Origin: Paraburkholderia fungorum
GTDB lineage: Bacteria > Pseudomonadota > Gammaproteobacteria > Burkholderiales > Burkholderiaceae
Length of the DNA: 64,000 nucleotides
Reading direction: 5' to 3'
Assembly: GCF_902833645.1 (NCBI RefSeq)
Contig: NZ_CADFGE010000002.1
Location: 3,158-67,157, forward strand
The notes beneath the pieces were generated by a model that did no database searches, was not told where the DNA came from, and saw nothing but the letters and a program-made list of their open reading frames with translations. A program made the position numbers and the translations under genes. Numbering within the stretch: position 1 is the stretch's first letter; every line of letters starts with the position of its first letter. Shown here piece by piece: positions 8,199 through 17,312 of this stretch.

Positions 8199-10223
8199 AT
8201 GTTCGGAAAACTCTCACTAGACTCGATTCCGTACCACGAGCCGATTATCATGGTGACGGCTGCCGGGATCGCCCTCGGCGGTGCGCTCGTTCTGGGCCTG
8301 ATCACCTATTTCGGCAAATGGCGCTACCTGTGGACCGAATGGCTCACCTCGGTCGACCACAAGAAGCTGGGCGTGATGTACATCGTGGTTGCGCTCATCA
8401 TGCTGTTCCGCGGCTTTGCGGACGCGATCATGATGCGTACCCAGCTAGCGCTGTCGTATAACGCGCCAGGTTTCCTGCCGCCGCATCATTACGACCAGAT
8501 CTTTACCGCGCACGGCGTCATCATGATTTTCTTCATGGCGATGGCGTTCATGGTCGGCCTGATGAACATCATCGTGCCGTTGCAGATCGGCGCCCGCGAC
8601 GTGGCGTTTCCGTTCCTCAACTCGTTGAGCTTCTGGATGACCGCGATCAGCGCGATCCTGATCAACATCTCGCTGGTGATCGGTGAATTCGCGCAAACGG
8701 GCTGGCTGGCTTATCCGCCACTGTCCGAATTGCAGTTCAGTCCGGGTGTCGGGGTCGATTATTACCTGTGGAGTCTGCAGCTATCCGGTATCGGCACATT
8801 GCTGACCGGCGTGAACTTCTTCGTGACCATCGTGAAGATGCGCGCCCCGGGCATGACCTGGATGAAGATGCCGGTGTTCACGTGGACCGCCCTGTGCACG
8901 AACGTACTGATCATGGCCGCGTTCCCGATCCTGACCGTCACGCTCGCGCTGCTCGGTCTGGACCGCTACCTCGGCATGCACTTCTTCACGAACGACGGCG
9001 GCGGTAACGCCATGCTGTACCTGAACCTGATCTGGGCATGGGGTCACCCTGAGGTGTACATCCTGATCCTGCCGGCGTTCGGTATCTTCTCGGAAGTCGT
9101 GGCGACGTTCGCCAGGAAGCCGCTGTTCGGCTACAAGACGATGGTGTGGGCAACCTGCGCGATCATGGTGCTGTCGTTCCTCGTGTGGCTGCACCACTTC
9201 TTCACGATGGGTTCGGGCGCCGACGTCAATGCGTTCTTCGGTATCGCGACCATGGTCATTGCGATTCCGACCGGCGTGAAGGTGTTCAACTGGCTGTTCA
9301 CGATCTACAAGGGCCGTCTGCAATTCACGACGCCGATCCTGTGGACCCTCGGCTTCATGGTCACTTTCACGATCGGCGGTATGACCGGCGTGATGATGGC
9401 GATTCCAGGCGCGGACTTTGTCCTGCACAACAGCCTGTTCCTGATCGCTCACTTCCACAACGTGATTATTGGTGGCGTGCTGTTCGGCTACCTCGCCGGA
9501 TTCAACTACTGGTTCCCGAAGGCCTTCGGCTTCAAGCTGAATGAGAAGTGGGGCAAGGCGTCGTTCTGGTTCTGGCAGATCGGTTTCTGGGTCGCATTCA
9601 CGCCGTTGTACGTGCTGGGCTTCATGGGCATGACGCGTCGTCTGAATCACTACGACAATCCGGATTGGCATCCGTGGCTGATGTTCGCATGGGTCGGCGC
9701 TGTGCTGATCGCCATCGGTATCGCTTGCCAGGTGGTGCAACTGGTCGTCAGCATCCGCGATCGCAACCTGGCGAAAAACCGCGACGTGACGGGCGATCCG
9801 TGGGACGGTCACACGCTGGAATGGGCAACGAGCTCGCCGCCCGCGTCGTACAACTTCGCGATCATTCCGGACGTGCGTGAACTGGACGCCTTCGCTGAAA
9901 TGAAGTCGCGCAAGAATCAACCGAAGCCGGTGTATCGCGACATTCACATGCCGTCGAACACGTCCGCGGGTCTGGTTGTGGCGATGTTCTCGCTGGTGCT
10001 GGGTTTTGCCGCCGTGTGGCACATCTGGTGGCTCGCGATTGTCGGTCTGGTCGGTTCGATCGCTACTGTGATCATTTACAGCTTCCAGAAGAACGAAGGC
10101 TTTTACATCCCGGCTGCCACGGTAGCGGCGATTGAACAACAACGCTCCGGCGCCGGTGCGCAGGTCGCGATTGAAGAAAAACGCTCCGGCGCCGATGCGC
10201 AGGTCGCGTTGGAGGTGGATTGA
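8199..10223 (+). CDS. cyoB: Cytochrome bo3 ubiquinol oxidase subunit I
   Basis: The 674-residue catalytic subunit holding haem b, haem o3 and CuB. It reduces O2 to water with electrons from ubiquinol and pumps protons across the inner membrane. Visible ligands are the His in AHGVIMIFF (haem b), WGHPEVY (CuB His and cross-linked Tyr), WLHHFF (CuB) and HFHNVIIGG (haem o3 and haem b). About 14-15 membrane helices. The last 35 residues are unusual: a 13-residue tandem duplication ([13 protein letters not shown] then [13 protein letters not shown]) plus a partial third unit. The TGA shares its A with the ATG of cyoC. Confidence 0.96.
   Translation: MFGKLSLDSIPYHEPIIMVTAAGIALGGALVLGLITYFGKWRYLWTEWLTSVDHKKLGVMYIVVALIMLFRGFADAIMMRTQLALSYNAPGFLPPHHYDQIFTAHGVIMIFFMAMAFMVGLMNIIVPLQIGARDVAFPFLNSLSFWMTAISAILINISLVIGEFAQTGWLAYPPLSELQFSPGVGVDYYLWSLQLSGIGTLLTGVNFFVTIVKMRAPGMTWMKMPVFTWTALCTNVLIMAAFPILTVTLALLGLDRYLGMHFFTNDGGGNAMLYLNLIWAWGHPEVYILILPAFGIFSEVVATFARKPLFGYKTMVWATCAIMVLSFLVWLHHFFTMGSGADVNAFFGIATMVIAIPTGVKVFNWLFTIYKGRLQFTTPILWTLGFMVTFTIGGMTGVMMAIPGADFVLHNSLFLIAHFHNVIIGGVLFGYLAGFNYWFPKAFGFKLNEKWGKASFWFWQIGFWVAFTPLYVLGFMGMTRRLNHYDNPDWHPWLMFAWVGAVLIAIGIACQVVQLVVSIRDRNLAKNRDVTGDPWDGHTLEWATSSPPASYNFAIIPDVRELDAFAEMKSRKNQPKPVYRDIHMPSNTSAGLVVAMFSLVLGFAAVWHIWWLAIVGLVGSIATVIIYSFQKNEGFYIPAATVAAIEQQRSGAGAQVAIEEKRSGADAQVALEVD
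10128..10205 (+). repeat. 39-bp tandem duplication in the 3' end of cyoB
   Basis: Two 39-base units (10128-10166 and 10167-10205) are nearly identical and in frame. They encode [13 protein letters not shown] and [14 protein letters not shown] short third start (GCGTTGGAGGTGGA) follows before the stop. The tail is hydrophilic and lies outside the membrane core, so the duplication should be tolerated. Confidence 0.85.
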
Positions 10224-10840
10224 TGTCAAACAACACTCTTGCGGCGGGCCTGCATCATCACGATGCGCATCATGCCGATCACCCGCCGTCGCATTCGGTA
10301 TTCGGCTTCTGGCTGTACCTGATGACGGACTGCATCATCTTCGCGTCGCTGTTCGCGGTGTTCGCGGTGATGCAGCACCAGTTCGCGGGTGGTCCGACCG
10401 GTAAGGATCTGTTCGAGATCCCGGGCGTCGCGCTCGAAACGTCGATGCTGCTGCTGAGCAGCATCACGTATGGTTTCGCGATGCTGGGTGCGCACAAGAA
10501 CAGGAAGGGCGTGCTGCTGTTCTGGCTCGGCGTGACGTTCCTGCTGGGCCTCGCGTTTCTGGTGCTGGAAATGCGCGAGTTCTCGCATCTGATCGCCCAA
10601 GGCGCGGGCCCGAGCCGTAGCGCGTTCCTGTCGTCGTTCTTCACGCTGGTCGGCACGCACGGTCTGCACGTGACGTTCGGCCTGCTCTGGATGGCGGTGC
10701 TCGCCGTGCAGGTGATGGGACATCGCGATCTGACCGAGCGCGACATGATCCGCCTGACGTGCCTGAGCCTTTTCTGGCACTTTCTGGACGTCGTGTGGAT
10801 TGGCGTCTTCACCTTTGTCTACCTTGCGAGCGTGATCTAA
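10223..10840 (+). CDS. cyoC: Cytochrome bo3 ubiquinol oxidase subunit III
   Basis: A 205-residue integral membrane subunit with five predicted helices and a His-rich cytoplasmic N-terminus (LHHHDAHHADHPPSH). FGFWLYLMTDCIIFASLF and the final helices containing HGLHVTFGL and FWHFLDVVWIGVF are diagnostic of haem-copper oxidase subunit III. It stabilises the catalytic core. The ATG at 10223 overlaps the cyoB stop (TGATG), and the gene abuts cyoD without a gap. Confidence 0.95.
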   Translation: MSNNTLAAGLHHHDAHHADHPPSHSVFGFWLYLMTDCIIFASLFAVFAVMQHQFAGGPTGKDLFEIPGVALETSMLLLSSITYGFAMLGAHKNRKGVLLFWLGVTFLLGLAFLVLEMREFSHLIAQGAGPSRSAFLSSFFTLVGTHGLHVTFGLLWMAVLAVQVMGHRDLTERDMIRLTCLSLFWHFLDVVWIGVFTFVYLASVI

Positions 10841-11197
10841 ATGGACCATAGCCATCACTCACACCTGGCACATCCGGACGAAGGTCATAGCGGCGAAAGT
10901 CACGGCAGCTTCGGCAGCTATACGGTGGGTTTCATTCTGTCAGTCGTATTGACGGCGGCCGCATTCGGCCTCGTGCTGACCGGCACGTTGACGGGCGAGA
11001 ACGCGTTGCTGGCGATCGCGGGCCTCGCATTCGTGCAGATCGTCGTGCACCTGATTTTCTTCCTGCACATGAATGCCTCGTCGGCACAGCGCTGGAACAT
11101 CATGGCGTTCGGCTTCACCGTACTGACGGCCGTGATTCTGATCGTCGGCTCGTTGTGGATCATGCATAACGTCAGCATGCACATGATGTCCCGCTAG
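10841..11197 (+). CDS. cyoD: Cytochrome bo3 ubiquinol oxidase subunit IV
   Basis: A 118-residue small subunit with three predicted helices. The His-rich N-terminus (DHSHHSHLAHPDEGHSGESH) is typical of CyoD. SYTVGFILSVVLTAAAF and FVQIVVHLIFFLHM match the COX4 prokaryotic family. It assists assembly of the CuB site in subunit I. Last gene of the operon, immediately followed by a strong terminator. There is no cyoE (haem o synthase) in the window, so that gene must be elsewhere. Confidence 0.94.
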   Translation: MDHSHHSHLAHPDEGHSGESHGSFGSYTVGFILSVVLTAAAFGLVLTGTLTGENALLAIAGLAFVQIVVHLIFFLHMNASSAQRWNIMAFGFTVLTAVILIVGSLWIMHNVSMHMMSR

Positions 11198-11221
11198 GCG
11201 GATAACGCAGCGGATCAAGAG

Positions 11222-11256
11222 AAACCCCGCAAGGCGAAAGTCTTGCGGGGTTTTTT
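11222..11256 (+). terminator. Rho-independent terminator of cyoABCD
   Basis: A 12-bp perfect stem, AAACCCCGCAAG (11222-11233) with CTTGCGGGGTTT (11242-11253), is followed by further T residues. It lies 24 bases after the cyoD stop and closes the oxidase operon. Confidence 0.92.
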
Positions 11257-11304
11257 CATCTGCGCCCAGGACATGCCATGCCGGCACTATCCGGCGATTC
11301 GCAA

Positions 11305-11333
11305 TTGACCCGCCTCGAAACACACGGTAGCAT
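11305..11333 (+). promoter_or_regulatory. Sigma-70-type promoter for the Cys leader / cysS-like unit
   Basis: A -35 hexamer TTGACC (11305-11310) and a -10 hexamer TAGCAT (11328-11333) are separated by exactly 17 bases. Counting seven bases past the -10 places the start of transcription at the A of ATG 11341, preceded by C, a good YR initiator. The transcript would then be leaderless. The promoter lies between the cyo terminator and the Cys-codon leader. Confidence 0.6.
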
Positions 11334-11340
11334 CGTTTCC

Positions 11341-11418
11341 ATGATCGCTTCTATCCATTCCCGTTCGCATTCTTTGCACGCATGCTGTTGCAGCCTGCCA
11401 AGGGGAGCCCGCGTCTAG
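11341..11418 (+). CDS. Leader peptide with three consecutive Cys codons (attenuator peptide)
   Basis: A 25-codon frame starting at ATG 11341 and ending TAG 11416-11418, with TGC-TGT-TGC at 11383-11391 (residues HACCCS). It has no Shine-Dalgarno but begins at the predicted +1, so it would be read as a leaderless mRNA. The peptide is otherwise ordinary in composition (Ser, His and Arg rich). It stands between a promoter and a terminator hairpin, all upstream of a cysteinyl-tRNA synthetase gene. That is the arrangement expected of ribosome-mediated attenuation sensing charged tRNA-Cys. Seen: codons, order, spacing. Inferred: function. Confidence 0.65.
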   Translation: MIASIHSRSHSLHACCCSLPRGARV

Positions 11419-11447
11419 CGAGTCGATCTGTATCGTCCGTATCCCTG

Positions 11448-11498
11448 AGGCCACCCGTCACTAGACCGGTGGCTTTTTTGTTTTGGCTTTTTTGTTTT
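11448..11498 (+). terminator. Attenuator terminator upstream of the cysS-like gene
   Basis: The stem GCCACC (11450-11455) with GGTGGC (11468-11473) extends by G-U and A-U pairs at its base. It has a 12-base loop and is followed directly by TTTTTT, an intrinsic terminator standing 73 bases before the cysS-like ATG. The loop contains CTAGAC (11461-11466), which is complementary to GTCTAG (11413-11418) covering the leader stop codon, a possible antiterminator pairing. The T-rich part is a 14-base tandem duplication (GGCTTTTTTGTTTT at 11471-11484 and 11485-11498). Confidence 0.7.
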
Positions 11499-11546
11499 GG
11501 CCGTTCTGCTCCGCATTTTTTCGCGTTTAACACCACGGGAGTTCAC

Positions 11547-12932
11547 ATGTCGCTCGTCCTGTACGACACCTGGTCGCGCACCTTGCGCGCTTTCTCGCCG
11601 ATCCGGGCGGACCACGTCGGTCTGTATTGCTGCGGCCCTACCGTGTACGACCACGCGCATATCGGCAATCTGCGGACCTACATCTTCGAAGACGTGCTGC
11701 GACGCGCATTGGCATTGAACGGCTACAGCGTGCGGCACGTTGTCAATATCACCGACGTGGGTCATCTGGTCTCCGATGCCGACGAAGGCGAAGACAAGAT
11801 GGAGAAGGGCAGCCGGCGCACCGGCGAGTCGGCATGGGCAATCGCGGAACACTATACCGCGGCGTTCATGAACGACTGGCGTGCGTTGAACCTGCTGGAG
11901 CCCTCGCTATGGTGCCGGGCGACCGATCACATAGCCGAACAGATCGACTTCATTGCCGCGATCGAGCGTAACGGCTATGCCTACCGCACGACCGACGGCG
12001 TTTACTTCGACACGAGCAAGCAGGACGATTACGGCTTTCTCGCGCGTCTCGATGCAGCGGGGCTGCAACCGGGCAAACGCGTTGCGCCAGGCGAGAAGCG
12101 GCACGCGACCGACTTCGCGCTGTGGAAATTCACCCCCCCGGATACCGTGCGGCAAATGGAATGGGATAGTCCATGGGGCCGGGGCTTTCCCGGTTGGCAT
12201 ATCGAATGCTCGGCGATGTCGGCGAAATACCTGAGCCCGTGGTTCGACATTCACTGCGGCGGAGAAGATCACGTCGCCGTGCATCACAGCAATGAAATCG
12301 CGCAAACGCTGGCGTGCCATGGAACCCGTCTCGCCAACTTCTGGATGCACGGTCATTTCCTTATGCTGGATGCCGGCAAGATGTCGAAGTCGGGTGGCGA
12401 CTTCGTGCGCCTCGCGACGTTGACCGGGCGGGGCATCGATCCGCTTGCGTATCGTTACTTGTGCCTGAGTGCGCATTACCGCAGCAACCTGCGTTTCAGC
12501 ATGGAGGCGCTCGATGCCGCGCAATCCGCGTTGGACCGTTTGCGCCGCGCGTATGTGCAATGGCCGGAAGGGGGAACACCCGATGACGTGTACGTCGATC
12601 GTTTCAGGCTCGAGGTCGATCAGGATCTGAATCTGCCACGTGCGCTCGCCGTGCTGTGGGACCTGGTGAGAAGCGATCTTCCGGCGGCCACGCGGCGGGC
12701 AACGGTCGATTGCTTCGACGCCGTGCTCGGACTTCGGCTTGCCGACTGGAAGGAGGACGTGTCGGCGATTCCCGCCGATATCGCGCGTCTCGCCGCTGAA
12801 CGCGAAAGGGCCCGCGCGGCGAAGGACTGGAATGCGGCAGACCGTCTGCGTGACCGTTTGAAAACCGAAGGCTGGCAGGTGGAGGACAGCGCGAGCGGGC
12901 AGGTACTGCGTCGGCTCGACAAGGCGCAATAA
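11547..12932 (+). CDS. cysS: Cysteinyl-tRNA synthetase, divergent paralogue type
   Basis: A 461-residue class I aminoacyl-tRNA synthetase that charges tRNA-Cys. The first zinc Cys is in YCCGPTVYD, followed by the HIGH motif as [12 protein letters not shown] with the second Cys, and DIHCGGEDH with the His/Glu ligands. The KMSKS loop is KMSKSGGDF, and the C-terminus is a helical anticodon-binding domain. The segment normally DIHGGGxDLxFPHHENE reads [17 protein letters not shown], and KMSKSxGN is KMSKSGGD, so it is a divergent lineage. It is probably a second copy beside the usual CysS, which is not in the window. The frame is open upstream, but MSLVLYDTW is the family-like start. It appears to be controlled by the Cys attenuator just upstream. 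A non-tRNA role cannot be excluded. Confidence 0.88.
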   Translation: MSLVLYDTWSRTLRAFSPIRADHVGLYCCGPTVYDHAHIGNLRTYIFEDVLRRALALNGYSVRHVVNITDVGHLVSDADEGEDKMEKGSRRTGESAWAIAEHYTAAFMNDWRALNLLEPSLWCRATDHIAEQIDFIAAIERNGYAYRTTDGVYFDTSKQDDYGFLARLDAAGLQPGKRVAPGEKRHATDFALWKFTPPDTVRQMEWDSPWGRGFPGWHIECSAMSAKYLSPWFDIHCGGEDHVAVHHSNEIAQTLACHGTRLANFWMHGHFLMLDAGKMSKSGGDFVRLATLTGRGIDPLAYRYLCLSAHYRSNLRFSMEALDAAQSALDRLRRAYVQWPEGGTPDDVYVDRFRLEVDQDLNLPRALAVLWDLVRSDLPAATRRATVDCFDAVLGLRLADWKEDVSAIPADIARLAAERERARAAKDWNAADRLRDRLKTEGWQVEDSASGQVLRRLDKAQ

Positions 12933-13057
12933 CGTGCGGAGCGCGTTGGCAGTCCCCCGTCGCGCGGGCGCACGTCATTGTCATGCCCAACCTCACGTCT
13001 ACTGCGATTACGCTCCACCGTCATGCACAAGCGCATTCGGCCTGGTCAATGGAGGCT

Positions 13058-13750
13058 TCAGCCCTGCACGCTGCGCCATTCGGCGAGCAGGGCGGGCAAT
13101 TCGCCCATGTCCCGGAAGACGTGAACCGCGCCCGCGCCATGCAGCGCAGTCGCGCTGCTGTGGCTCAATTCTTTCGGGCAGTAGCCGAACACCGTGGCGC
13201 CGGCGGCCACACCGGCCGTCACGCCCGTGACCGTATCGTCCACCACGGCGCAACGTTGCGGATCTACACCTAAGCCTGCGGCTGCGGCGAGATAGACATC
13301 GGGATAGGGCTTGTTGCGCGGTGTTTCGTGACCGCTGGAAATACGCCCTGTGAAGCAGTCGAGAATACCGGCCTTGGCCAGTTGCAACTCGACCTTGACG
13401 CGATCGGCGCCTGAAGCAACGGCAATGCGGCCGTCGAGTGTCGCGTAAAGCGCGCGCACGGCCGAGGCCGCGCCGTCAATCGCCACCAGTTCGCGATCGA
13501 GCGCCTCATTGCGGCGCGCGCGAAACTGCATGAGCCAGTCCGCGGTAATTGCGAAACCCGTGCGCGCCTCGATAAGTGCGGCTTCATCTCGAACGGCCTT
13601 GCCGACAAAGATCTGCATCGCCTCTTCGACGCTCAATTGCCAGCCTAATTCGCCGAGCATTTCGGTGAGCACGCGATTGGTGATGGGTTCGGAGTCGACG
13701 AGCACGCCGTCGCAGTCGAAAAGTACGGCGTCGAAAGGGAAATCAGCCAT
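13058..13750 (-). CDS. HAD-superfamily phosphatase (beta-phosphoglucomutase-like)
   Basis: A 230-residue HAD hydrolase with motif I as FDCDGVLVDSE (nucleophile Asp and acid/base Asp), motif II in VASGADRVK, Lys in NKPYPDVYLAAA and motif IV in AVVDDTVTGVTAG. The helical cap after motif I places it in subfamily IA with the YieH / beta-phosphoglucomutase-like phosphatases, acting on small phosphorylated sugars or sugar acids. The exact substrate cannot be read from sequence. The start MADFPFDA was chosen because the beta-strand of motif I begins there; the longer frame has no features. It stands alone, convergent with the cysS-like gene. Confidence 0.85.
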   Translation of the reverse strand: MADFPFDAVLFDCDGVLVDSEPITNRVLTEMLGELGWQLSVEEAMQIFVGKAVRDEAALIEARTGFAITADWLMQFRARRNEALDRELVAIDGAASAVRALYATLDGRIAVASGADRVKVELQLAKAGILDCFTGRISSGHETPRNKPYPDVYLAAAAGLGVDPQRCAVVDDTVTGVTAGVAAGATVFGYCPKELSHSSATALHGAGAVHVFRDMGELPALLAEWRSVQG

Positions 13751-13858
13751 CGGGCAGGGTACGGAAAGTGGTCGCGGAACCGGCAAGGATACCTCACCGG
13801 CTCGCGCGGCGCCGCGCAAACATTATGCAAGCGCTACGCGACCGTTGCCCGTAAGCGC

Positions 13859-15307
13859 TCAGGAACCGGGCTTGTACCCGTCACTCAGCGTTTTCATAAA
13901 CGCAATGATGTCCTGAATATCCTGATCCGTCATGGCCGGCTGATCGCCGAATTTACGATCGAACGGCGCGTCGGCGACGTCGACATTGGCGTGGTACTGC
14001 GGCGGCAGATCGTTGTATTTCTGTACCTTGCCCGACGCATCCCGCGGATAGATCTTCTCGGGCGCCGTATTGCGCAGGTTGTAGAAATCCATGACCTGTT
14101 TGAGGTCGTGATAAACGCCGTTATGGAAGAACACCTTGCGTTCGGCAACGTTACGCAGGGTCGGCGTCAGGAACATTCCGCAATACTGCGTCTCCGTCTT
14201 CATGTCGTCGCGGAACGGCCCGCACACGCCCATATCGAAGAACTTCGGATCCTTGTTGGCGGGAATCGCCGGATTGCGCGGCACACCAAGCGCCTCGTAC
14301 TGCGTATCGGTAAACACCGGCGGCAGACCGTCCTTGCTGGGCTGGCTCAGGTGACACCCGGCGCAGTTAGCCTTGTCCTTGTCGTTGAACAACTGCAAGC
14401 CATGCAGCTCCGCGTGCGTCAGGCGCGCCTTGCCTTCGAGCCAGTAGTCGTACTTGCTGTTAAAGGCATGAAACGACTGATCCTCGGTCTGATACCGTCC
14501 CACTGCGAACATGGCTTCCGAAATCAGCAGACTCGGATTGCTGACGATGCCCGGCCCGAAGATCTGTTTGAACTGGTCCAGATACTTCGTTTGCAGCAGC
14601 TTGCGCGCGACATCTTCCTGCGTCGCATTGGCCATCTCCACCGGGTTGGTCAGCGGACCGATTGCCTGGATTTGCAGCGTATCGGCGCGGCCGTCCCAGA
14701 ACAGGCCGCCTTGCGGCACCATTGCCGGAGCGGCCGGCGCGGCGAGCGCCGTCTTCTGTGCACGCTGTACGCCGGCGGCCTGCGAGGCCAGTTGCGTCAT
14801 ATCCACCGGCACGTCGGTATCGCCCTGATCCGGCCCGATGCTGAACGGAGCCTGGCGATACAGATAGGCCAGCGACGGCGGCGGCCGGTAGCCGGCCTGA
14901 TTCATGTGCGCGCCGCCCAGTTGCACCGGAAACGCGTTATCCGGTGCGTACGAATGCTGTGGCGAGTGGCACGACGCACACGATTGCGTACCCGAAGCCG
15001 ATAGCGACGCGTCGAAAAAAATCTGTTTGCCGAGCAGCGCAACCGCGCTCAGCGGCGCGTCTTGTGGACGCATCAGTTGAACCGGATTCGGATTCGCGCC
15101 GGTGATTTCTTCGACGATCGCGCCGACGGCGGGCGGCATCCGTTCCGGATAGACGAGCGCGTACGCGCAAACCACGAAGAGCGCAAGCACGATGCCGGCG
15201 GCACTCCACACGAGCAGCCCGAGCCACGGGCGACGGGTAATGACGGGACCCGGCTCACCGCCGGCAGGCAGGTGCGAGGGCAGGGCGGCGTCTGAAGGAT
15301 GATTCAT
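13859..15307 (-). CDS. Membrane-anchored di-haem cytochrome c peroxidase / MauG family protein
   Basis: A 482-residue protein with one N-terminal membrane helix (residues about 30-52) and two c-type haem sites, CASCH at 110-114 and CAGCH at 315-319. GKQIFFDASLSASGTQSCASCH and RNVAERKVFFHNGVYHDLKQVMDFY are typical of the CCP/MauG family. It should face the periplasm and act on H2O2 or in a MauG-like oxidation. The TM anchor and an insert after the first haem distinguish it from soluble CcpA enzymes. The gene is monocistronic or leads into the HAD gene 108 bases downstream. No maturation partner is visible. Confidence 0.85.
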   Translation of the reverse strand: MNHPSDAALPSHLPAGGEPGPVITRRPWLGLLVWSAAGIVLALFVVCAYALVYPERMPPAVGAIVEEITGANPNPVQLMRPQDAPLSAVALLGKQIFFDASLSASGTQSCASCHSPQHSYAPDNAFPVQLGGAHMNQAGYRPPPSLAYLYRQAPFSIGPDQGDTDVPVDMTQLASQAAGVQRAQKTALAAPAAPAMVPQGGLFWDGRADTLQIQAIGPLTNPVEMANATQEDVARKLLQTKYLDQFKQIFGPGIVSNPSLLISEAMFAVGRYQTEDQSFHAFNSKYDYWLEGKARLTHAELHGLQLFNDKDKANCAGCHLSQPSKDGLPPVFTDTQYEALGVPRNPAIPANKDPKFFDMGVCGPFRDDMKTETQYCGMFLTPTLRNVAERKVFFHNGVYHDLKQVMDFYNLRNTAPEKIYPRDASGKVQKYNDLPPQYHANVDVADAPFDRKFGDQPAMTDQDIQDIIAFMKTLSDGYKPGS

Positions 15308-15340
15308 GGCGGTAGTGACAAATAATTCGATCGGGTTCGA

Positions 15341-15380
15341 TCAAAAAGCAAATCGAGCCAGCACGTTTGCACTGGCTCGA
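15341..15380 (-). terminator. Terminator for the phosphoesterase gene
   Basis: On the minus strand a 9-bp stem (TCGAGCCAG/CTGGCTCGA at 15353-15361 and 15372-15380) is followed by TTTGCTTTTTG. It lies about 135 bases past the stop of the gene at 15516. The bases between the stop and the hairpin contain nothing recognised. Confidence 0.65.
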
Positions 15381-15515
15381 CGCCCAGCTACAGCTTGATG
15401 TGCTTCATACCCTGCTGGTGCCGCGCTTCGTCAGGTCACGCACGAACAGCACGCGTGCATGACCTGAGGTCGAATCCGTCAGAAGCGCACCAGAAGAGCC
15501 ATTCACACGTGTCGC

Positions 15516-17312
15516 TCAGCTCGCCGGCGGCGCCGACAGCCTGGTGCCCAGGTTCTGGTCCAGATACACCGTCGGATTGTTGCCGGAGCCCGAGAAGTTG
15601 AACATGTTCATGATGCTGCCGGCGGTTGCATCGAACGAACCGTTGCCAAGGCGTTGACCGCCGAGCCAGTTGTCCTCGATGAACTTGACCACGGAGGCCT
15701 GGGTGATCGGCGTATCGTCGACGTAGTTGACCTTCGCCCACGGCGACACCACGATAAACGGCGTACGCGTACCCGGGCCGCAACGGCCGTTCACCGCGCC
15801 GCCATTCACACCCTGCGGTTGAACCGCGCCCGTTGCCGTGCACTGACCCGTACCGCTCAGGTTGTCGGTGCCGGCCACCGTCACGCCGCCCGCGGATTGC
15901 GCCGTGGTCGAATCGAACGACGAGTTCTTCGGCGCCATGAAGCGGTGATCGTACCAACCGTCCGAATCGTCGTAAGCGATGATCACGGCGGTGTTCTTCC
16001 AGTCAGGCTGTTGCTGCAGGAAGTTGATCACCTTCGTGACGAAAGCCTGTTCGTCGATCGGGTCCGAGTTGCCCGGGTGACCGTCGCCGACCGCCGGCGC
16101 CTTCAGGAAGCTCACCGACGGATAGTTGCCGGCCTTCACCGCGGCGAAGAAGTCGTCGGTGTCGTACTGGTGGTGAACCGGCGTAGCCGAGTTGTCCAGC
16201 GGATCGGTCATGCCGATCACCGCCGTCGACGACGGACGCGTGTGCGCGAGGTTGGCCGTGCTCGCGTAGTACTGGAACCACGCGTGATGCTGCACGTAGT
16301 CGGGCTTAGTCGCGTTCAGCACTTGCGAGAAGGTCGAACGGGAGCAGCCGGTGGTGTTGTTGGCGTTCACCGTGCTCAGGTTGAAGCCGCCCATGAAGCC
16401 GCCCCACGTGAGGCCCTTCGCGTTCAGCAGGTCGCCGATGTTCTTGTTGGCAGACGACATCGCGGCCGTCACCGTGCTCTTTGCCGCGATCGTGCAGACG
16501 TCGCCGGTCGGGTCCAGGTCGCCGACCAGCGTGAAGCCGCCGGTCGAATCCGGAATCGCGTTGGCCGAGGTACCGCCCGTCACCACCACGCCGTTGTTCT
16601 GGCCCGAGACCACTTCAATCGCGCCCGGCGTCGACGGACCGTACGTGTCCGTGTACGCGTTCTGGTTCATCGCGAAGTTCTGCGCGTAGTTCCACATTGC
16701 CGTGACCGTGTTGCCGTCGAAGTAGCCGAGCACCTGGCCCTTCGTGGCAAACGCGCCGGTGCTGCCGGCAATCGTCGAACCGGCCGCCGTGAACAGCGGG
16801 AACGAATCCATCGCGCCGTTGTTATACGCGAGCTGTTCCGCGGCATACGCGTGGTTCTGGCTCGACGTATTGGCTTGCGAACGATCGAGACGGAACGGCA
16901 GCAGGTCGGCGGGCGGCAGACCGAGGCCCGCGACCGTCACGGAGCCGACCGTGCGGCCCGCCGTGTTCGGCGAGGTCGACAGCGCGTTCGGGTTCGCGGT
17001 GATCAGATTGTTGCTGGCGAGGTTGTTGACCGTGGGCGTGCCCGCCGCCGCGGTGAATTGCGGCTCGCCGACCGGGTTGGAGGCCTGCGGGTAGGTGGCG
17101 AAGTAGTGGTCGAACGAAACGTTCTCGCCGAAGATCACCACCACGTGCTTGATCGGCGTAGCCGTCGCGACGGCATCCTGCGCCGATACGGTTGCTGCCG
17201 GCGTCGAAGCGGTAGCCGGCGCGGACGCCGGCGTGCTCACGCTATTGTTGCCGCATGCTGCGAGCGCAAGCATCGCGGCAAACGGGATGGGTAACAGGGT
17301 TCTACGGAACAT
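15516..17312 (-). CDS. Phospholipase C / acid phosphatase family lipoprotein phosphoesterase
   Basis: A 598-residue protein of the phosphoesterase family (phospholipase C and AcpA-like acid phosphatases). The lipobox LALAACG puts the lipidated Cys at residue 20, followed by an Ala/Thr/Ser linker. IKHVVVIFGENVSFDHYF carries the metal-binding Glu-Asn and the nucleophile region. Later come SFLKAPAVGDGHPGNSDP, AVIIAYDDSDGWYDH and RTPFIVVSPWAKVNYVDDT with the metal-binding Asp/His residues. Likely an outer-membrane or periplasmic enzyme that releases phosphate from esters. The substrate (phospholipid or monoester) is undetermined. It has its own terminator. Confidence 0.85.
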   Translation of the reverse strand: MFRRTLLPIPFAAMLALAACGNNSVSTPASAPATASTPAATVSAQDAVATATPIKHVVVIFGENVSFDHYFATYPQASNPVGEPQFTAAAGTPTVNNLASNNLITANPNALSTSPNTAGRTVGSVTVAGLGLPPADLLPFRLDRSQANTSSQNHAYAAEQLAYNNGAMDSFPLFTAAGSTIAGSTGAFATKGQVLGYFDGNTVTAMWNYAQNFAMNQNAYTDTYGPSTPGAIEVVSGQNNGVVVTGGTSANAIPDSTGGFTLVGDLDPTGDVCTIAAKSTVTAAMSSANKNIGDLLNAKGLTWGGFMGGFNLSTVNANNTTGCSRSTFSQVLNATKPDYVQHHAWFQYYASTANLAHTRPSSTAVIGMTDPLDNSATPVHHQYDTDDFFAAVKAGNYPSVSFLKAPAVGDGHPGNSDPIDEQAFVTKVINFLQQQPDWKNTAVIIAYDDSDGWYDHRFMAPKNSSFDSTTAQSAGGVTVAGTDNLSGTGQCTATGAVQPQGVNGGAVNGRCGPGTRTPFIVVSPWAKVNYVDDTPITQASVVKFIEDNWLGGQRLGNGSFDATAGSIMNMFNFSGSGNNPTVYLDQNLGTRLSAPPAS

